The notes: generated by a model not told the origin, from the letters alone. A stretch of 64,000 nt of DNA from Paramarasmius palmivorus (GCA_037176845.1 JAYKXP010000010.1:558001-622000); one strand, 5' to 3'; counted from the stretch's first letter, positions 25,339-37,395 are shown. Made by a program: numbers and translations.

Positions 25339-26237
25339 ATGGCTTCTCATCTGGTATGTATTGTTTCCGTATTCTTCCAACAGAACTTGCTGATCTTTTC
25401 ACGTCTATCAGGCGAATATCTTTGGAACTGAACAAGACCGTGTAAACTGCTCTTTCTACTACAAAGTGAGCACCCAAGAACTGCAATTGGTCAAGTTACT
25501 AACCCCGGCGTAGATTGGTGCATGTCGCCACGGAGATAGGTGCTCTCGCAAACACATTAGACCGCCATTTTCGCAGACAATTCTTCTACCGAATGTTTAC
25601 CACAACCCGGCACACGACCCTGTGTGCAAACTCACCGAGAAGGAACTTCAAGAAGGTTTCGACGCGGTATACGAAGACCTCTATTGCGAACTAGCAAAGT
25701 TTGGCCATCTTCTCGAACTGCATGTAAGCCACGACCACTCATATCCGCACTTCTTTGTCTCATTGCCTCTCAGGTTTGCGATAACGTGGGTGACCACTTG
25801 ATTGGAAATGTCTATGCAAGATACGAATGGGAAACAGAGGCTCAGGCTGCAGTTGATAACTTGAATGACAGGTGGTATGCTGGTACGTTGTCTCGAATCC
25901 TTGATTGTGAAACTACGTAGCTGACATGGTTGCAGGTCGTCCTCTTTACGCGGAACTGTCCCCAGTAACTGATTTCCGTGAGGCGTGCTGTCGTCAAAAT
26001 GAGAACGGAGAATGCAACCGTGGTGGTTTTTGTAACTTCATGCACCTCCGTCTGGCATCAAAGGAACTTGTGGACTCTTTACGGGTTGGACAGAGGTTGG
26101 AGAGAAGGTTACATCCCCCAGCGAATCAAGGCGGTGGTGGATGGGAACCTAGCAAAAGAGAAGGTGGACGTGGTCGTAGTGCAAGTCCAAGACGAGGTGG
26201 CGGTTCTTCCGGTGAAGACCGTTGGACCCGCAAGTAA
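25339..26237 (+). CDS. U2AF1: U2 snRNP auxiliary factor small subunit
   Basis: Exons join MASHL to ANIFGTEQDRVNCSFYYK and then IGACRHGDRCSRKH, giving the first CCCH zinc finger. The atypical RRM (U2AF homology motif) follows, with EDLYCELAKFGHLLELHV, VCDNVGDHLIGNVYARYEWE and AAVDNLNDRWYAGRPLYAEL. The second CCCH finger is ACCRQNENGECNRGGFCNFM. A basic Gly/Arg/Ser tail ends at 26237. The length, about 235 residues, is usual for U2AF23/U2AF35. The protein recognises the 3' splice-site AG together with the large subunit, which fits an intron-dense genome. Confidence 0.96.
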
Positions 26238-26422
26238 TTGCCTGTCAGCGAAGACGTATGTGGGATCATATGTACCACCAAACATGTACGGTATTGTGCA
26301 CGACGTGATTACAGTAATCGATGTTGATGTTCGGACGGTAATATTTCGGTGTACATTGAATTCCATTCTCAAACTCGGACAACCAGCCGAGCCAGCCCAG
26401 CCTTGGCTGGTATAGATACACT

Positions 26423-27486
26423 TCAGACCTTGAATGCCCGTTTCTCGTCCACATACAGGGGAATATTGCCAACTACACTCATGCGAGGAAGTCCAGGTTC
26501 CGCTTTGTATGGGTAGTAGTAACTCGCATCCGCATCTACAGGTCCATTGACATATGAAGGTAGATATGCATTCGGATGGAATGAGCTTGGAGTAGCGCTA
26601 GCGGGAAGGCCAATCATCAATATCTAAGGCACAGGTTTAGCTCAAATCGTCAGAAGCCAAACCGTAGACGCACAGTTCCATCCCTGAACATTCCTGGGCT
26701 TTTCACGGTCCAGCTACACGCCACATTCTTTCCAAACTCAACCTGATCAGCTTTAGTCCACCTTTGCACTAAGCCACTGAGTTGACGGTGGCCCTGTGGA
26801 TGACAGGTAAGCGACAAGAACGGAATAGAAAAACATGCGAACACACGATGAACTTCCACACCGAGATTGGAATCAAGAACAGAAGCAACGTGCCCAAGAA
26901 AACGCCGAATAGTATCGCCTAGCTTTTTGTAAGCCACAAAGACTGCGGAATTGATTGAAAAACCTACGTTGGCCTGAAAGCTACGTTAGTCCAAGAAATT
27001 AGCTTTATTGTGACACCTACCTCTGCCAGGCTTTGGGGCGTAACAAATCCTTCCTGATCCCGAGCTACAATGGTTTTGTAAATGAGTGGTTGAAGAGCGA
27101 CGGGAACGATGATGAGTGAGCTAACGAAAACTCAGTCAGGCACTTGATATGATCAAAGAACTAGGAAACATACGCTAGGGCAATGATGAACCAGATCCTC
27201 TCGAACCATGGTTTGGAATACCGAGCCGAAGCTGCGAGTATGGATCCAATGCGCACTTCCCATGTCGCGATAGTTATCTTGGCTTGGTATCAGAATGCGG
27301 AGCTTGATAAAGAAGGAACTGACAGACCTGATTCTGAATCTCAAAGGGTACGGTCGATGGGGGTGCTTGTGTTGGTGAAAGATGCTGAAAATGTGATATT
27401 TTGAGTCCTCGATCGCAAGGGAGGCACGAGATACGCACCAGAACTATCTCGTTAGCATTTCTCCGAGTACCAGAACGAGCAAACAT
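26423..27486 (-). CDS. hypothetical multi-pass membrane protein
   Basis: I model about seven small exons from Met at 27486 (MFARSGTRRNANEIVL) to a stop at 26423. The pieces join in frame as PPSTVPFEIQNQ, ITIATWEVRIGSILAASARY, a membrane helix (WFERIWFIIALA-SLIIVPVA), TIVARDQEGFVTPQSLAEAN, then a second helix (GTLLLFLIPISVWKFIV). The C-terminal exon is a soluble tail with Pro, Tyr and charged residues (YYYPYKAEPGLP, ending in VDEKRAFKV). I do not know the family. The first exon may lie further upstream, and alternative splice joins near 26800 are possible. It is tandem with RMT2, 219 bases away. Confidence 0.5.
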
Positions 27487-27705
27487 TTCGAGATCGGAAA
27501 CTGGTCGAAAGGTGAAAAGAATGGATATGATTTAGAAGACCAGCTTTGAATAGTAGAGACTCGAAGGGGGACCACCAGGGACTGAGCTGAAGGAAGTAAG
27601 AAATGATTCTGCGACTCGTCGGTACCAGATTTTGAAGCCTGTGAGTAGCAATGGCAACGGAGGGGCATGCCGGATAGCAACCGGCTATTTTTAACATTTC
27701 CAACT

Positions 27706-29092
27706 CTACGACATGAAATTACCCATTTGGCCAATGGGCAGTCTATACAAAGGCAGAGTGAAGTATTGACGCGTCTGTCCCCAGCGGTCATTATCTCCAT
27801 CGTATCCCACATCTACGTCGTGCCATTCTATATCTACGCCAATTTCAGCGAGATGGACTTCGGAAAGATGAGTATAGACGTCGTAGAAGAGAGCATCTGG
27901 CAAACAATTCAGTCGCTAATTAAGAATGAGTGATGGGCATACGCACTGGTTGCGCCCAGACCGTTGAAGAAGCTGAACCGAGAGTCGGGGCCAGATAATA
28001 AATCTGGTAAATGCTCAAAGAATTCACGCAAGTCGGCATAATTCTCTGAGAAGGTATCGGTGTAGACGATGTCGAAGCCACCCATCTCAAACAGTTCCGG
28101 CACTACATCCTGCCTACGAAGCACCCCGTCAGTGATGGTTTTTCGGCTTCGAATACGATATGCTTGCCATTTTCCTTCAACTATCCTCACACCTGGCTTG
28201 TCATACCACCCACAGTCCTTCATATGCCGAAGCACGTCAGGATGAGCTTCTACGATACAATGCAACGCGGGGGTAGACGATAAGTTTTGAAACAGGGTAT
28301 CGATCTGTCCTGGCGTTTAAAAGTAATCCTGAAGAGAAAATATGGGTACTCACTATACCTAAACCGTGCCCGATGTTCAGCACCCGCAAATTATCTGCAT
28401 TGGAATGATCTTTGCAGAGTAAGGCAACTGTTTTCTCCATTATCCCTTGTTCCCAAGCCATCATAACTCCGACCTCATCATCACCCGCCTTAACAGTGCA
28501 GATCTCCTGTCCGTATTCATCAATTGTAAAAGTAAGCTTGGACTTGAGGAAGGTATCAGTGGATCCTGCTGCACTAGCATCATGTCCGCGAATAATCAAA
28601 GATGATGGCGGATCTGGCGTCTTTTTCGAGGACAACAAGGTCAATAATAGCTCTTTATGGCGGAAACACGTCAGCACTAGGCAATGTGTGTAAAATCACA
28701 GTTTGTTACCGCTTCTTAGGCCGTAGTCACGAATCAAGGTATATATAACCTGATCGTTGAATGACAACGCGATATCTCCCGCTGTGTTGTTCAAGTGGTC
28801 GACTACGAGGTTTCTCTAAGATCATCGCGGCTAAATCCAAAGAACAAGCCACATACCTACCCGCATTCCACAGAGCCCCTTCCTTAATCAACATCCTGAC
28901 AAGATCCTCGTTTCGCATGTATGCCGCTGCATGAAGCGCAGTGAGGCCTTCGGATTCGTTGGCATACCAAAGAGGCGCGCCATTTTTGATCAGGATCTCT
29001 AATTCTGGAACTGGTTCGTCTTGCAAAATCATCGAAATCAAGGTCTCGCCAAGCTGGGCTAGTTCGTCCACGTCCTCTGAAGTGGTATCCAT
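27706..29092 (-). CDS. RMT2: arginine N-methyltransferase 2 with ankyrin repeats
   Basis: Exon 1 from 29092 encodes ankyrin repeats (LEILIKNGAPLWYANESEGL, TALHAAAYMRNEDLVRMLIK). After short introns comes the methyltransferase domain. It has LRVLNIGHGLGI (SAM-binding motif I), LHCIVEAHPDVLRHMKDCGW, GGFDIVYTDTFSENYADLRE and FFEHLPDLLSG. The last exon (27706 to about 27890) ends in VDIEWHDVDVGYDGDNDRWG and YFTLPLYRLPIG. These blocks match fungal Rmt2 in sequence and order. Rmt2 methylates the delta nitrogen of Arg in ribosomal protein L12, in the cytosol or nucleus. The ankyrin front end is normal for the family. Start at 29092 chosen over an upstream Met because it begins the conserved acidic helix. 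Confidence 0.93.
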
Positions 29093-29576
29093 AACTGTCG
29101 TTGAACGCTGACGGGAAGAAAGGTTGAGATGCAAAATGAACTTTCTTCTCACGCTTGGTAATCTAGGCACCCACATGGACGCATAGCTCAGACGACTTTG
29201 TATTCAGTACTCAGGCCCTGTGAGTTGAATGCTGAACAGAAATTTGAACCGCCGGTTTATCAACGAATGTCAATCCTCGTATATTACTCTGGGACCAGAG
29301 AAGGGGTACTTTGTCAAGTTCCTAGGACACCTCCGCGGATCTCTCGTGTCTCTCATGGGTAGGTTACGCTGCACAGTTCACAAGTCCGTCGCAAGTCCGA
29401 GTCGAGGGCCTGAGGCACCTCGCGCAGTCATACGATAATAACACTGCACTCTATTGGATGATGAATGGGCTCAATCACAAGCACGGTGCGAAGAAATAGA
29501 ATGATTGATTGCATTCTCAATAAGCAAGCACACACGCATTTATAGCAGTGGTAAGGTTACCCGCTTTTCATGTCCT
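29093..29576. other. intergenic: RMT2 promoter and LPMO 3' flank
   Basis: Both neighbours are on the minus strand. No gene is seen in the gap. The plus-strand frames at 29229-29438 and 29505-29702 are short and show no motif. Confidence 0.4.
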
Positions 29577-30807
29577 TTACTCTCCAAAAACTGGCGGCCC
29601 AGGTATCTGGTAGGTTGTTTGGTCCCGGTGGGCATAGATGTCAATGATTACTCCTGGGTCAGAACTACAAAGATGAACATGTCAAGCTATGGCACGAATT
29701 AACACAAGGATGGTCAACGAACCGTGAGTAACCACCAGGAAACTTCACAGTATTATCAGGGGCGGCTGTTCCGTCTCCGGTGACTTTCAACTGGGCGCAG
29801 TTCGGATAGAATTGGGGTATATTGGAGGTATGAATGGCTATCAGCTAGAAATGGTCCTCAGATAAGATAACTCATCGAACCATAGGTCTCGACCCAAACC
29901 CACCTCATGCCTCAACATATATTCTCCCTCTTGCAATGACGCCGGAATAACTGATGTCCTGTTAAGTCCGTCAGTCTCCTTCCAAGAGAAATAAACGAAC
30001 GCAGTACCAAGAATTATTATTCGAAACCAGCTCGCCTTGGGCCCAGAGCCCATCCACTAGGTTACCGGTGATCAGCCCAGCTTCATCGATTTTGAACTTG
30101 GCCAAAGGTGATTCATTGAGATCCCAGATCAGCGGAATCTGCTACTTACCCAATCGAGAGAGGATGCATCAGCGGTCGAGCAAGAGTCTGGACACTTGGC
30201 CATATACACCAGCACTGGCTGAAAGGAGTAAGATTCAGTCTACGAGGTATTTCACTGATCGACGGGTCACTGACACCGATAGTATGAGGCCAAGGATTCC
30301 AGTATGCAGTGACCGAAGTACCCGCTGACGAAACATTAGACCTATCTCTCGACAGAGAAGGAAAACACCTGTGGGTCACCAGTTACAGTGGCGGAAAGCT
30401 GTTGAGTTAGAGGAGCTCCATTAATGTTACAGGCCAATTGGGCATGTGTCGGGTTTGTAATTGGGTTGTAAGAGTCCCATTCCCGCTGTTCAACAGCTTT
30501 CAGAAAGATGTGAACTCTGGAAACAAGGTAACTATACCTGGATGGAAGACTGTCCCGAGGAAGGCGCGTAAGGCGAATAACTGAGGCATGCTCATTAGTG
30601 GGCAAATGAGTGACGAGTGACGAAGATATTACCCAGTATACCATGTATCGCCAAACTTGTAAGTTAATACACCACCATGAGCAACCACCTGCCATTTATG
30701 AATGTCAGAACCATAACTTCCTCTTAACGTGAACTTCGGATGTGTCGTACCTCCGAAGCCTGTAATATGACTGCAACTAGCGAGGAAAGTGCCAACCACC
30801 CGAACAT
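29577..30807 (-). CDS. secreted AA9 lytic polysaccharide monooxygenase
   Basis: Exon 1 encodes a signal peptide (MFGWLALSSLVAVILQASE). Exon 2 completes it with VVA and opens the mature protein with HGGVLTYKFGDTWYTG, so His1 can form the copper histidine brace. Further exons give YSPYAPSSGQSSIQ, a conserved block around NPTHAQLACN, TSVTAYWNPWPHTIG-PVLVYMA (second copper His), KIDEAGLITGNLVDGLWAQG, and PASLQEGEYMLRHE. The last blocks are IPQFYPNCAQLKVTG (axial Tyr) and a C-terminus ending in IPGPPVFGE. Eight or so introns are needed. No carbohydrate-binding module is present. The enzymes oxidatively cleave cellulose or related glucans, as expected of a plant-litter or wood decayer; the exact substrate is unknown. 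Confidence 0.92.
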
Positions 30808-31330
30808 GGTTGAGTATCAGTGACTCGAGTCCAATCTGAACCATCCAAGCTTTTAAAGGTGCTAGTTGTTGCGCTAAGAATATTTATGATGAAACAACAG
30901 ACGAACTGGAGAAGGGACAGGCGAATAGGGGAAATGCTCGGACTGGCGGAGTACAATCGGAGAGAAGAAATGTATTGACAAATGCCTCACAATCTTCCGC
31001 AATGCAGTGAGATGGGTCATTGGACATCTCGAAAAAGCAAAACGTCCAACACGACTATGCTAATCGCAGTGCCTTCCACCAGCCTCTGCGATGATTGGGT
31101 TATGGTGCCGGTGCCCTCTTGACGAGGTACCAGAGCAGTGAGCCCACTACTTCAATGCGCCACACGTTCACCTGGACTCAGCTCGGGCCGTCAATAGGGA
31201 AATGACACTCGTGTCACGCTGTTGTAGCGAATCCGAAATATTGTGATGACAACGGCACTGTTACACATTTCTACAGGTAAAACCATCAACGAAAAACTCC
31301 AGACACAGAAGGAACGCACAGATCTCCGTC
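30808..31330. other. intergenic: LPMO promoter and PRKRIP1 3' flank
   Basis: No gene is seen. This is where regulatory sites for the LPMO would be expected, but I could not identify a convincing carbon-repressor or activator site by eye. Confidence 0.35.
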
Positions 31331-32036
31331 TCAGTCATCATGTATCGTTACACGCGATTCCTCTACCACCGCTACACCCACATTGCCCGCTACGTTCGGG
31401 TGAGCTGAATCTGCAGCCTCCGCAGATATAGGCTGTGGCCGGGTTTCGTCACTGTCTCCGTCGTCATCTTCGCCCGGCCGCTTGAAGATGAGCTCTGTCC
31501 CATTGACTAATCGGCGCTTTTTCAACGGTGCATCTCCCTGGACTTCGGCCTTTCCTGCCTCTGTGGTAGAGGTATCTTTCGCTGCTTTTGACCTTTCCTT
31601 CTTCTTCTGCCTTTTTGCCCGATTCTTGGCTGTTTTTGCCTCTGCAACAGCCTCAGCTTCTTTCCTACGGCGTTCAAACTCGGCCTCTTCGGTTTCCTGG
31701 AATATGCTGGTATCAGGAAGAGCATGTATTTTGATGTGAGTATGCCGGACGTACCTTCCTCGATTCTTCCTCCAACAGAGTCAATCTCTCGTATTCTCTC
31801 CTTCTGCTGGCTTTATACACGTGAAATTCACCACTTCCAGCACCAGCACTTGAACCTTGAACGTTCTTCATCATTTCTCGAGCCGGCCTGATCATCTTCT
31901 CCTTGGGAGGTGGAGGGACGTATGCCGGCTTTGACGGGTCTTTCAAGAGCTTTTCAAGCTGAAGTTTTTGCTTCTCTACGGCCGTGAGCGCATGACGGTT
32001 TGTCGGTCGAGAAGACTCAGCTTCTGGGGTAGACAT
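31331..32036 (-). CDS. PRKRIP1: PRKRIP1-like spliceosome-associated protein
   Basis: Two exons. The first (to about 31750) has PTNRHALTAVEKQKLQLEKL, the Pro-rich PSKPAYVPPPPKEK and the family hallmark GSGEFHVYKASRRREYERL (DUF1168). The second exon continues a charged helix (ETEEAEFERRRKEAEAVAEA) and ends in a Lys-rich, then acidic tail with KKRRLVNGTELIFKRP. In animals PRKRIP1 is known to bind double-stranded RNA and PKR, and it is seen in spliceosome structures. In fungi only the nuclear RNA-related role can be inferred. Length is about 210 residues, as expected. Confidence 0.88.
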
Positions 32037-32192
32037 GGTCGCGAAGTGAAGGGTTTGAGCGTGGGAATCACGGGATCATCTCACATTACACACAAACTGT
32101 TGCGTTGAAACTTTGAAAGGGCTACATGAGGGTATAGACTATGATACAGTGTACGGAATAGATACTACTTGTCCTAGGCCTTAACAGCATCG

Positions 32193-33143
32193 CTATATGT
32201 TACAGGTCTTCTGAATTGCTGTTTCCTGTCTCCGGCGAACAACCTCGGCAGCTTCGTTCCATATCCCTTTCGGAAAGGCGCCTGCGTTAGCAGCCCTCCA
32301 CTGCTCTACAATAGACTTTGGTGCCTTCCGTACCACAACTCTAACGTCAAGGTCTGATTCCAGTCCCTTCGCCCATAAATGGAAATCTTCGTTCGAGAGG
32401 TCGGTAGTTTGCACGAGGATGAGTTCCAGGTGCCGATTGTGTTGTAACGTGTGATCAACAATAGATCGCAGCGAGTGAAACTCCGCCAACAGCTTACTTG
32501 GAAGACTGATGGCAAGATGCGTCAATTTGGGTGTGTAGTCGTAGAGTTCGAATAACGATGATAGTGCTTGACACGACGCAAGCTGGAGGTGTAGATGTGT
32601 GACTTGAGGGGACAATGAGAAAAAGGGTATGCCATCGCGGCAGGAGGCACCCAAAAAATGACGCTCCGTACTCTGGATAGAGGGAGAATTGACAGGGAAG
32701 TTCTGGTACAAAGGTGTACCGCATGCAAAGCTCTTGAGCTCGCAGCACCTGGCGACAATATCGTGCATCGCGTTGACAGAGCTAGCAGCCATGATCGCCA
32801 AGTTCTTCACTCGACGTGCGATAGGAATTCTGACGGCGAGTCTGGAGTTTGGAGGAGGTGAGGACTCCAGTGTGGAACGAAACCGCTTGATTGTAGTAAC
32901 CGAGCGTAAGAGCACGGTCTCATAAAGCGCAGGGATGCTCCATGCTCTTGTGAAAGAAGACACGAGAGTCAGAGCTAATGCCGATGAGCGCGAAGAATAT
33001 GATGCAAATTCCACTATCTCTCTAAAGAAAAGGTACGTCCATTAGATTACCAAAAGCGTCGAAAGAGTTCAGAAAACGCTATACCTGAAGATATCGACTG
33101 GTAGAGGAGGGAATGCAACGGTCAAGTTCGTTTTACTGGCCAT
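32193..33143 (-). CDS. F-box-like protein of basidiomycete type
   Basis: Two exons. Exon 1 from 33143 begins MASKTNLTVAFPPLPVDIFR, where LPVDIFREIVEFAS after splicing is F-box-like. The remainder reads as irregular leucine-rich strands (LALTLVSSFTRAWSIPALYE, VTHLHLQLASCQALSSLFEL, KLTHLAISLPSKLLAEFHSL) as in many F-box/LRR proteins of mushrooms. The length is about 290 residues. F-box proteins are adaptors for SCF ubiquitin ligases; this family is expanded in agarics and its targets are generally unknown. It lies head-to-head with the WW-domain gene, 585 bases apart. Confidence 0.72.
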
Positions 33144-33728
33144 GACGAGGAAGAAAGAAAAGGGTGCCTACCTGAGCTTACTGAGGTCTTTTTATAAGGA
33201 CATGATATATGTATCAGAACGTAATCGAGTGCGATCAGTCTTGTGGAGTGGGTGCATGGAGCTCGCACCTAAGCTTTGTGCCATGGAGCGCATAGATAAA
33301 GGCGAAAAGCCGCATTTAATTACCTCTGCTGCTAATATCAAGTCAATTCTCCTCAAATACGAGAGCTACGAGTCGCTATATAGACCAGCCCCAGATATTT
33401 CGTCCTCGTCGAGTCAAAGCAAGCAAGAGTTGAGAAAATCAAGAGGCCTCAGTTTTTCCGCCGACAAGGACGCAATGAGCGGCACAGGCACAGCCGCATT
33501 GACGTCAAGGGTGCATTAAGTAAGCGTCACACCTCGTGATTAACCGGTCACATCGTAGTTTTGACATCAACACGCGCTAGACTCGTTCCCTAAATTTTGG
33601 ATTCCCATCTTCTTTTTTGGAGAAAAGCTGTACATGCTGTAGACATCGAGCATTCTTGCGCATTCACTGCGGCTCTTATAATACATAACAAGGTGTGCTG
33701 ATTCTTCTGCTGCTCTGCCTCGTCTCTC
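33144..33728. promoter_or_regulatory. divergent upstream region of F-box-like and WW-domain genes
   Basis: A plus-strand open frame at 33142-33519 (125 residues) overlaps the start of the F-box-like gene but has no recognisable motif. I treat it as chance. The gap should contain promoters for both genes. Confidence 0.35.
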
Positions 33729-36441
33729 ATGCATCTCCAGCAGTTTGTTCGTGTTCTGACCAGGTTTTTCAAAACTCTCGCCAGTCTTCGAAAGCCATCT
33801 CTTCACGGCCTTCTGCTGTTCCTTGCCAACTTGAAGAAACGGGCGCTTAGACCTTATCAATCAACAGCCGTCCGCATCTGCGCCCAATTTGACCCATTCC
33901 CATTACCGACAAGTTGCCCGCCAAACTTGGGGGTAACACAGCGGCAGCATTCAGATCCGCACATCGATTACTCCACTCAACCATGTAATGTCGAAAGACC
34001 TGGTTATCGTGTCGAAGAAAGTGGTGATCAACTACACCCACTCCACGAGGTCATTACGCCAGATCCAGAAGTGGTGCCAATTCCGGAGTCCGACATTGTA
34101 GACTTTCCTGTGACTGAAAGAGAGGAGAGAGGGATTGATATCGAAAGGCTGTCGCAAACAGAGACCTGCATAGACAGTGACCTGGATTCGTGGTGGGAAA
34201 GAGTGATTCCTGTCTTGCCTGTCCAGCTACCCAGATACTCCAAAACCTATGTCAAGTATGTGACTCTTGTGCTTATACCATTCTCTGTGCTGAGTTATGC
34301 TGGTGCAAAGCTCGAACTGGAACTTTTCCACGCATCGATTAGACGCTTTGACAGCTGAAATTGCCACGTGAGTTGTAGAAGTAATGATCTCAATGTTCTT
34401 GCTGATCATACACAGATCCCTGGGCGATTTGCCAGAGGGCTGGCAGGAGTGCATTGAAACCGAAGGTTCCCGTTATTTCTATCACAGGGAAGAGGTTCGT
34501 CCAACGCCACCGTTTAAGATCTAACAGAAGAAAAACACTCAACACTCTACCGATAGAATATCATAACAGGGTCGTGGATGTACGATACGGAGCAAGCCAG
34601 TCAGATTCATGACTTCATCGTTGCTTTCCAGCGGCGCCGTGCCCAGATGACATCGTTTGATCACAATCTCTTCCCCTTAGTATTGTGGTTAGCTAAGGAC
34701 GAAGACACCGATTCGGACTGGCAGTGTTACTATTACTGTGTCAATAAAAAGGATCGCACCATTTTTTGGCTGGAAAAAAATGATGTGAAACAATATTTGA
34801 CTGAAGTACGGGGCGGCTGTATTGAGGATCATACAAGTGAGTTCACAATGTACATATGATTCAACACGACTCACGATGTGGTAGGATCTTTAATGGAATG
34901 CGAATACTGGTCTGTTTTCACCATCATCCGTCTGACGTGTTGAATAACGATGTGATATGTAGGACTCATGTTCAGTATTTCCATGTCGGGTACCAAGTCA
35001 CCAAAGAAGAAATCCGAAGCGTATCGAGCTTGGCCAACCATGCGCTCGTCGGCAAGTCGTCTCCCTTTCTCACTAGTGTTTCACAAGCAAGCTGACGGAT
35101 TAGGTAGATCTTACGACGTCCAAGGAATCTGCTGTCACGCAGACATCGGACGACCTTAAATTACTTCGGAAGATCATCAGCGACTGCAAAAGTGAGTAAA
35201 GACATTGCTCCATGTTCCGAAATTCACGAACTCTTACTTTCTTGCGGTCCATAGCCGATGTTGACAATGGAGGAGATGGTCATCCGTGGATTGTGGGACG
35301 CTTAATGCATCGCTTTTGTGAGTTCGTTATCCCCCAAGCGGTAGTTATATGCTCAAAAATTGAATAGGCCGTGATCGTTATCTCAATTTCTATGGCCAGC
35401 GGGGAGCTCGACTTGGCAGGCTACAATCAGTCTACGGCGAAGACTTGCAGTCGGAAAAGCGGTCACCTTTCTTCAACCTTGTTTCCCTCTTGTGCTGGGG
35501 CCAGCCCTCTGGATACTTTCACCAAATTGGCAAAGTCACAATGGATGACAGAGTGGTCGAGAAATGCTGGGATGAGCTGATTAGCCGCTTTCGCAACGAC
35601 TGGACAGAGCATATTACCCATGTGAGTCTATTGCTTTTCAACGCGAGAGATGAGAGATTGACTGCTCGATTTTCGCTATTGGTCTTAAGGCGACCATTCT
35701 ATTAGCTGTGAATGTATCTTTCCTGGATGTTCCGACTGTCGTCAGCGAAGATGATGTCGCCACACAAGCCAGGATTGCCCAGATTGCAGTCTGTCTGTCT
35801 ACTATTTTCAGTCTTGGCACGGTCATACTGGGGCTGTCCCTGGTTCGGAACTATAGAATGCGCGAACATGATTCGGTAGAGCAGGTGGTGAGTCGATCCT
35901 TCCATGAATTTTCGCATCTTCTCTGATGTATCGTTCCGCGGTTCAGTATGAATATCTCCGGGCCAAGTCTCATTCAGTACTGGGACACGAGAAGCTCGCA
36001 ATCATTTACAGCCTCCCGTTCGTGTTCCTATTGTGGGGGTGAGTTGATGCCAAGTCTTTCTCGACTAACGAACTGAACCAACCTCGATTTCCCCGCTATC
36101 TTCGTTGATTCAGCTTAATCTGCTTCTTCGGCGGCTTCCTTCATTTGTGCTTCAACTCTTCGGACTTGGCAACACGGTGTATCATTGGAATAGCTTCAGG
36201 GTGCGTCGCAGCGGTGCTCGCCACTTGCATATTTCAAGTGTCCGACTGTCGAGGCAAATGGTATTCGCTTTTGAAGGGAATAGGGCAACGGAGCCTGTTT
36301 CGCACTGGCGACGATCGTACCAACTCCAGTCGCACATTGTATTTGAACCGGGTCAAATCTGTCATCGACAAAGTGTCTGTGAGGAATTTCCGAGGTCGTC
36401 AAAGGTCAACGGAGCACTCTCATGAAATGAATGTAGTTTGA
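33729..36441 (+). CDS. WW-domain multi-pass membrane protein
   Basis: Many-exon gene. After a basic N-terminus and an acidic linker (PDPEVVPIPESDIVDFPV) comes a WW domain: LPEGWQECIETEGSRYFYHR, joined over an intron to EENIITGSWMYDTEQ. A second WW-like hairpin follows near 34720-34780 (WQCYYYCVNKKDRTIFWLEK). Next come HVQYFHVGYQ and a helical region, including YLNFYGQRGARL. The C-terminal third has several membrane helices (LKATILLAVNVSFL, AQIAVCLSTIFSLGTVILGL, and the last two near 36010-36230). I recall this architecture from many agaric genomes, usually as expanded hypothetical families. Its role is unknown; the WW domains suggest binding of proline-rich partners on the cytosolic side. The exact start and some joins are uncertain. 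Its stop is 64 bases from the convergent hemerythrin gene. Confidence 0.75.
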
Positions 36442-36505
36442 TCCTAGTTAACATATGTACCATAACACATTGTATTTCTATCAAGCACTTTCGATCGACG
36501 GGTTC

Positions 36506-37395
36506 CTACATAGGTATATTTTCCACCTCCTGCAATGTCCAGTACTGTTTAAGGTTTTCCCCCCTCAAATCAGACACCTGTAATACGTAAAGTGTGGCCT
36601 GAGCGACAGAACAAAGATAGGATCGAGATTGCTGAAGTCGCAACATACCTCCTGATCCAAGTGAGCAAACAACACCTCCCGAAAGCTGTCGAGACATGCT
36701 TGCATCTCCTCGGGAGAGTACGAGCTGGGCTCCAGCTTGAACTTGTCGACCAACTCTTGGAGCCTAGCCAATCCTGTTGTGGAAAGGTCACTTTAATAAC
36801 TTTAAACAGAAGACGGAAGTAGGGCCCGATGCTGGTTGCTTGGCAGGGGACCTTACCGTTGTGTATCTCCTCGTGCGATTTTAAATGTTCGGAGTCGCTG
36901 GAAAATTCCTTCATTCTTTTTGCAAGTATCGGAAAGATGTGGCGCTCCTCAATTGTGTGGTGCATGGTGAGATCTAGTATTGCCGGGCGAGGTCTATCAG
37001 AAACCAGGACCTTTTACTATAGGATCAGATAATCGAAGAACTCACGGTGATTCAATTTTCTTGCAGACTCAAGGTAAAGTGAAAGCGATAAACCACGCTT
37101 CGTAAAAGAGCCATCCGAAAGCTTGGGATGTCAAATTACAAGTCGCTCTTTGGTGTTGAGATTGGTAGGCGAACAAACCTCGTACAACGTGTTGACTGTC
37201 AAGGGCCCATGAGTTCAGTAACTGGGAAAGAACGGCTGAGAAAGAATGCCAAACCAACATTCATCTTTGAACCACTGATGGAAACCGTTCATGTGTTCGC
37301 TTAGCTTTGATAAACTGTCAGAAAATGAGTGTCTATAGGCTGTGGTTACCTACACGGTTCCACCTCTTCTCTTCTCTGAGCTTGGCAAATGACAT
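36506..37395 (-). CDS. hemerythrin HHE-domain protein
   Basis: About six exons, from MSFAKLREEKRWNR (Met at 37395) to a stop at 36506. The four-helix HHE domain is visible through its ligands: SEHMNGFHQWFKDE, then DGSFTKRGLSLSLYLESARK, NHHLTMHHTIEERHIFPILA, HLKSHEEIHNGLARLQELVD, and FREVLFAHLDQEV. His and Glu residues occur at the places that bind the two irons in hemerythrin-like proteins. The end is ENLKQYWTLQEVENIPM. Fungal HHE proteins are poorly studied; roles in oxygen, nitric oxide or iron sensing have been proposed for relatives. Length is about 200 residues. Confidence 0.85.

Noticed and set aside
27452..27812. Minus-strand frames between RMT2 and the hypothetical membrane protein
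   Set aside because: They overlap the RMT2 3' end and lack family features; they could contain a first exon, but nothing supports it.
33142..33519. 125-residue plus-strand frame upstream of the WW gene
   Set aside because: It overlaps the start of the F-box-like gene on the other strand and has no motif or plausible splicing.
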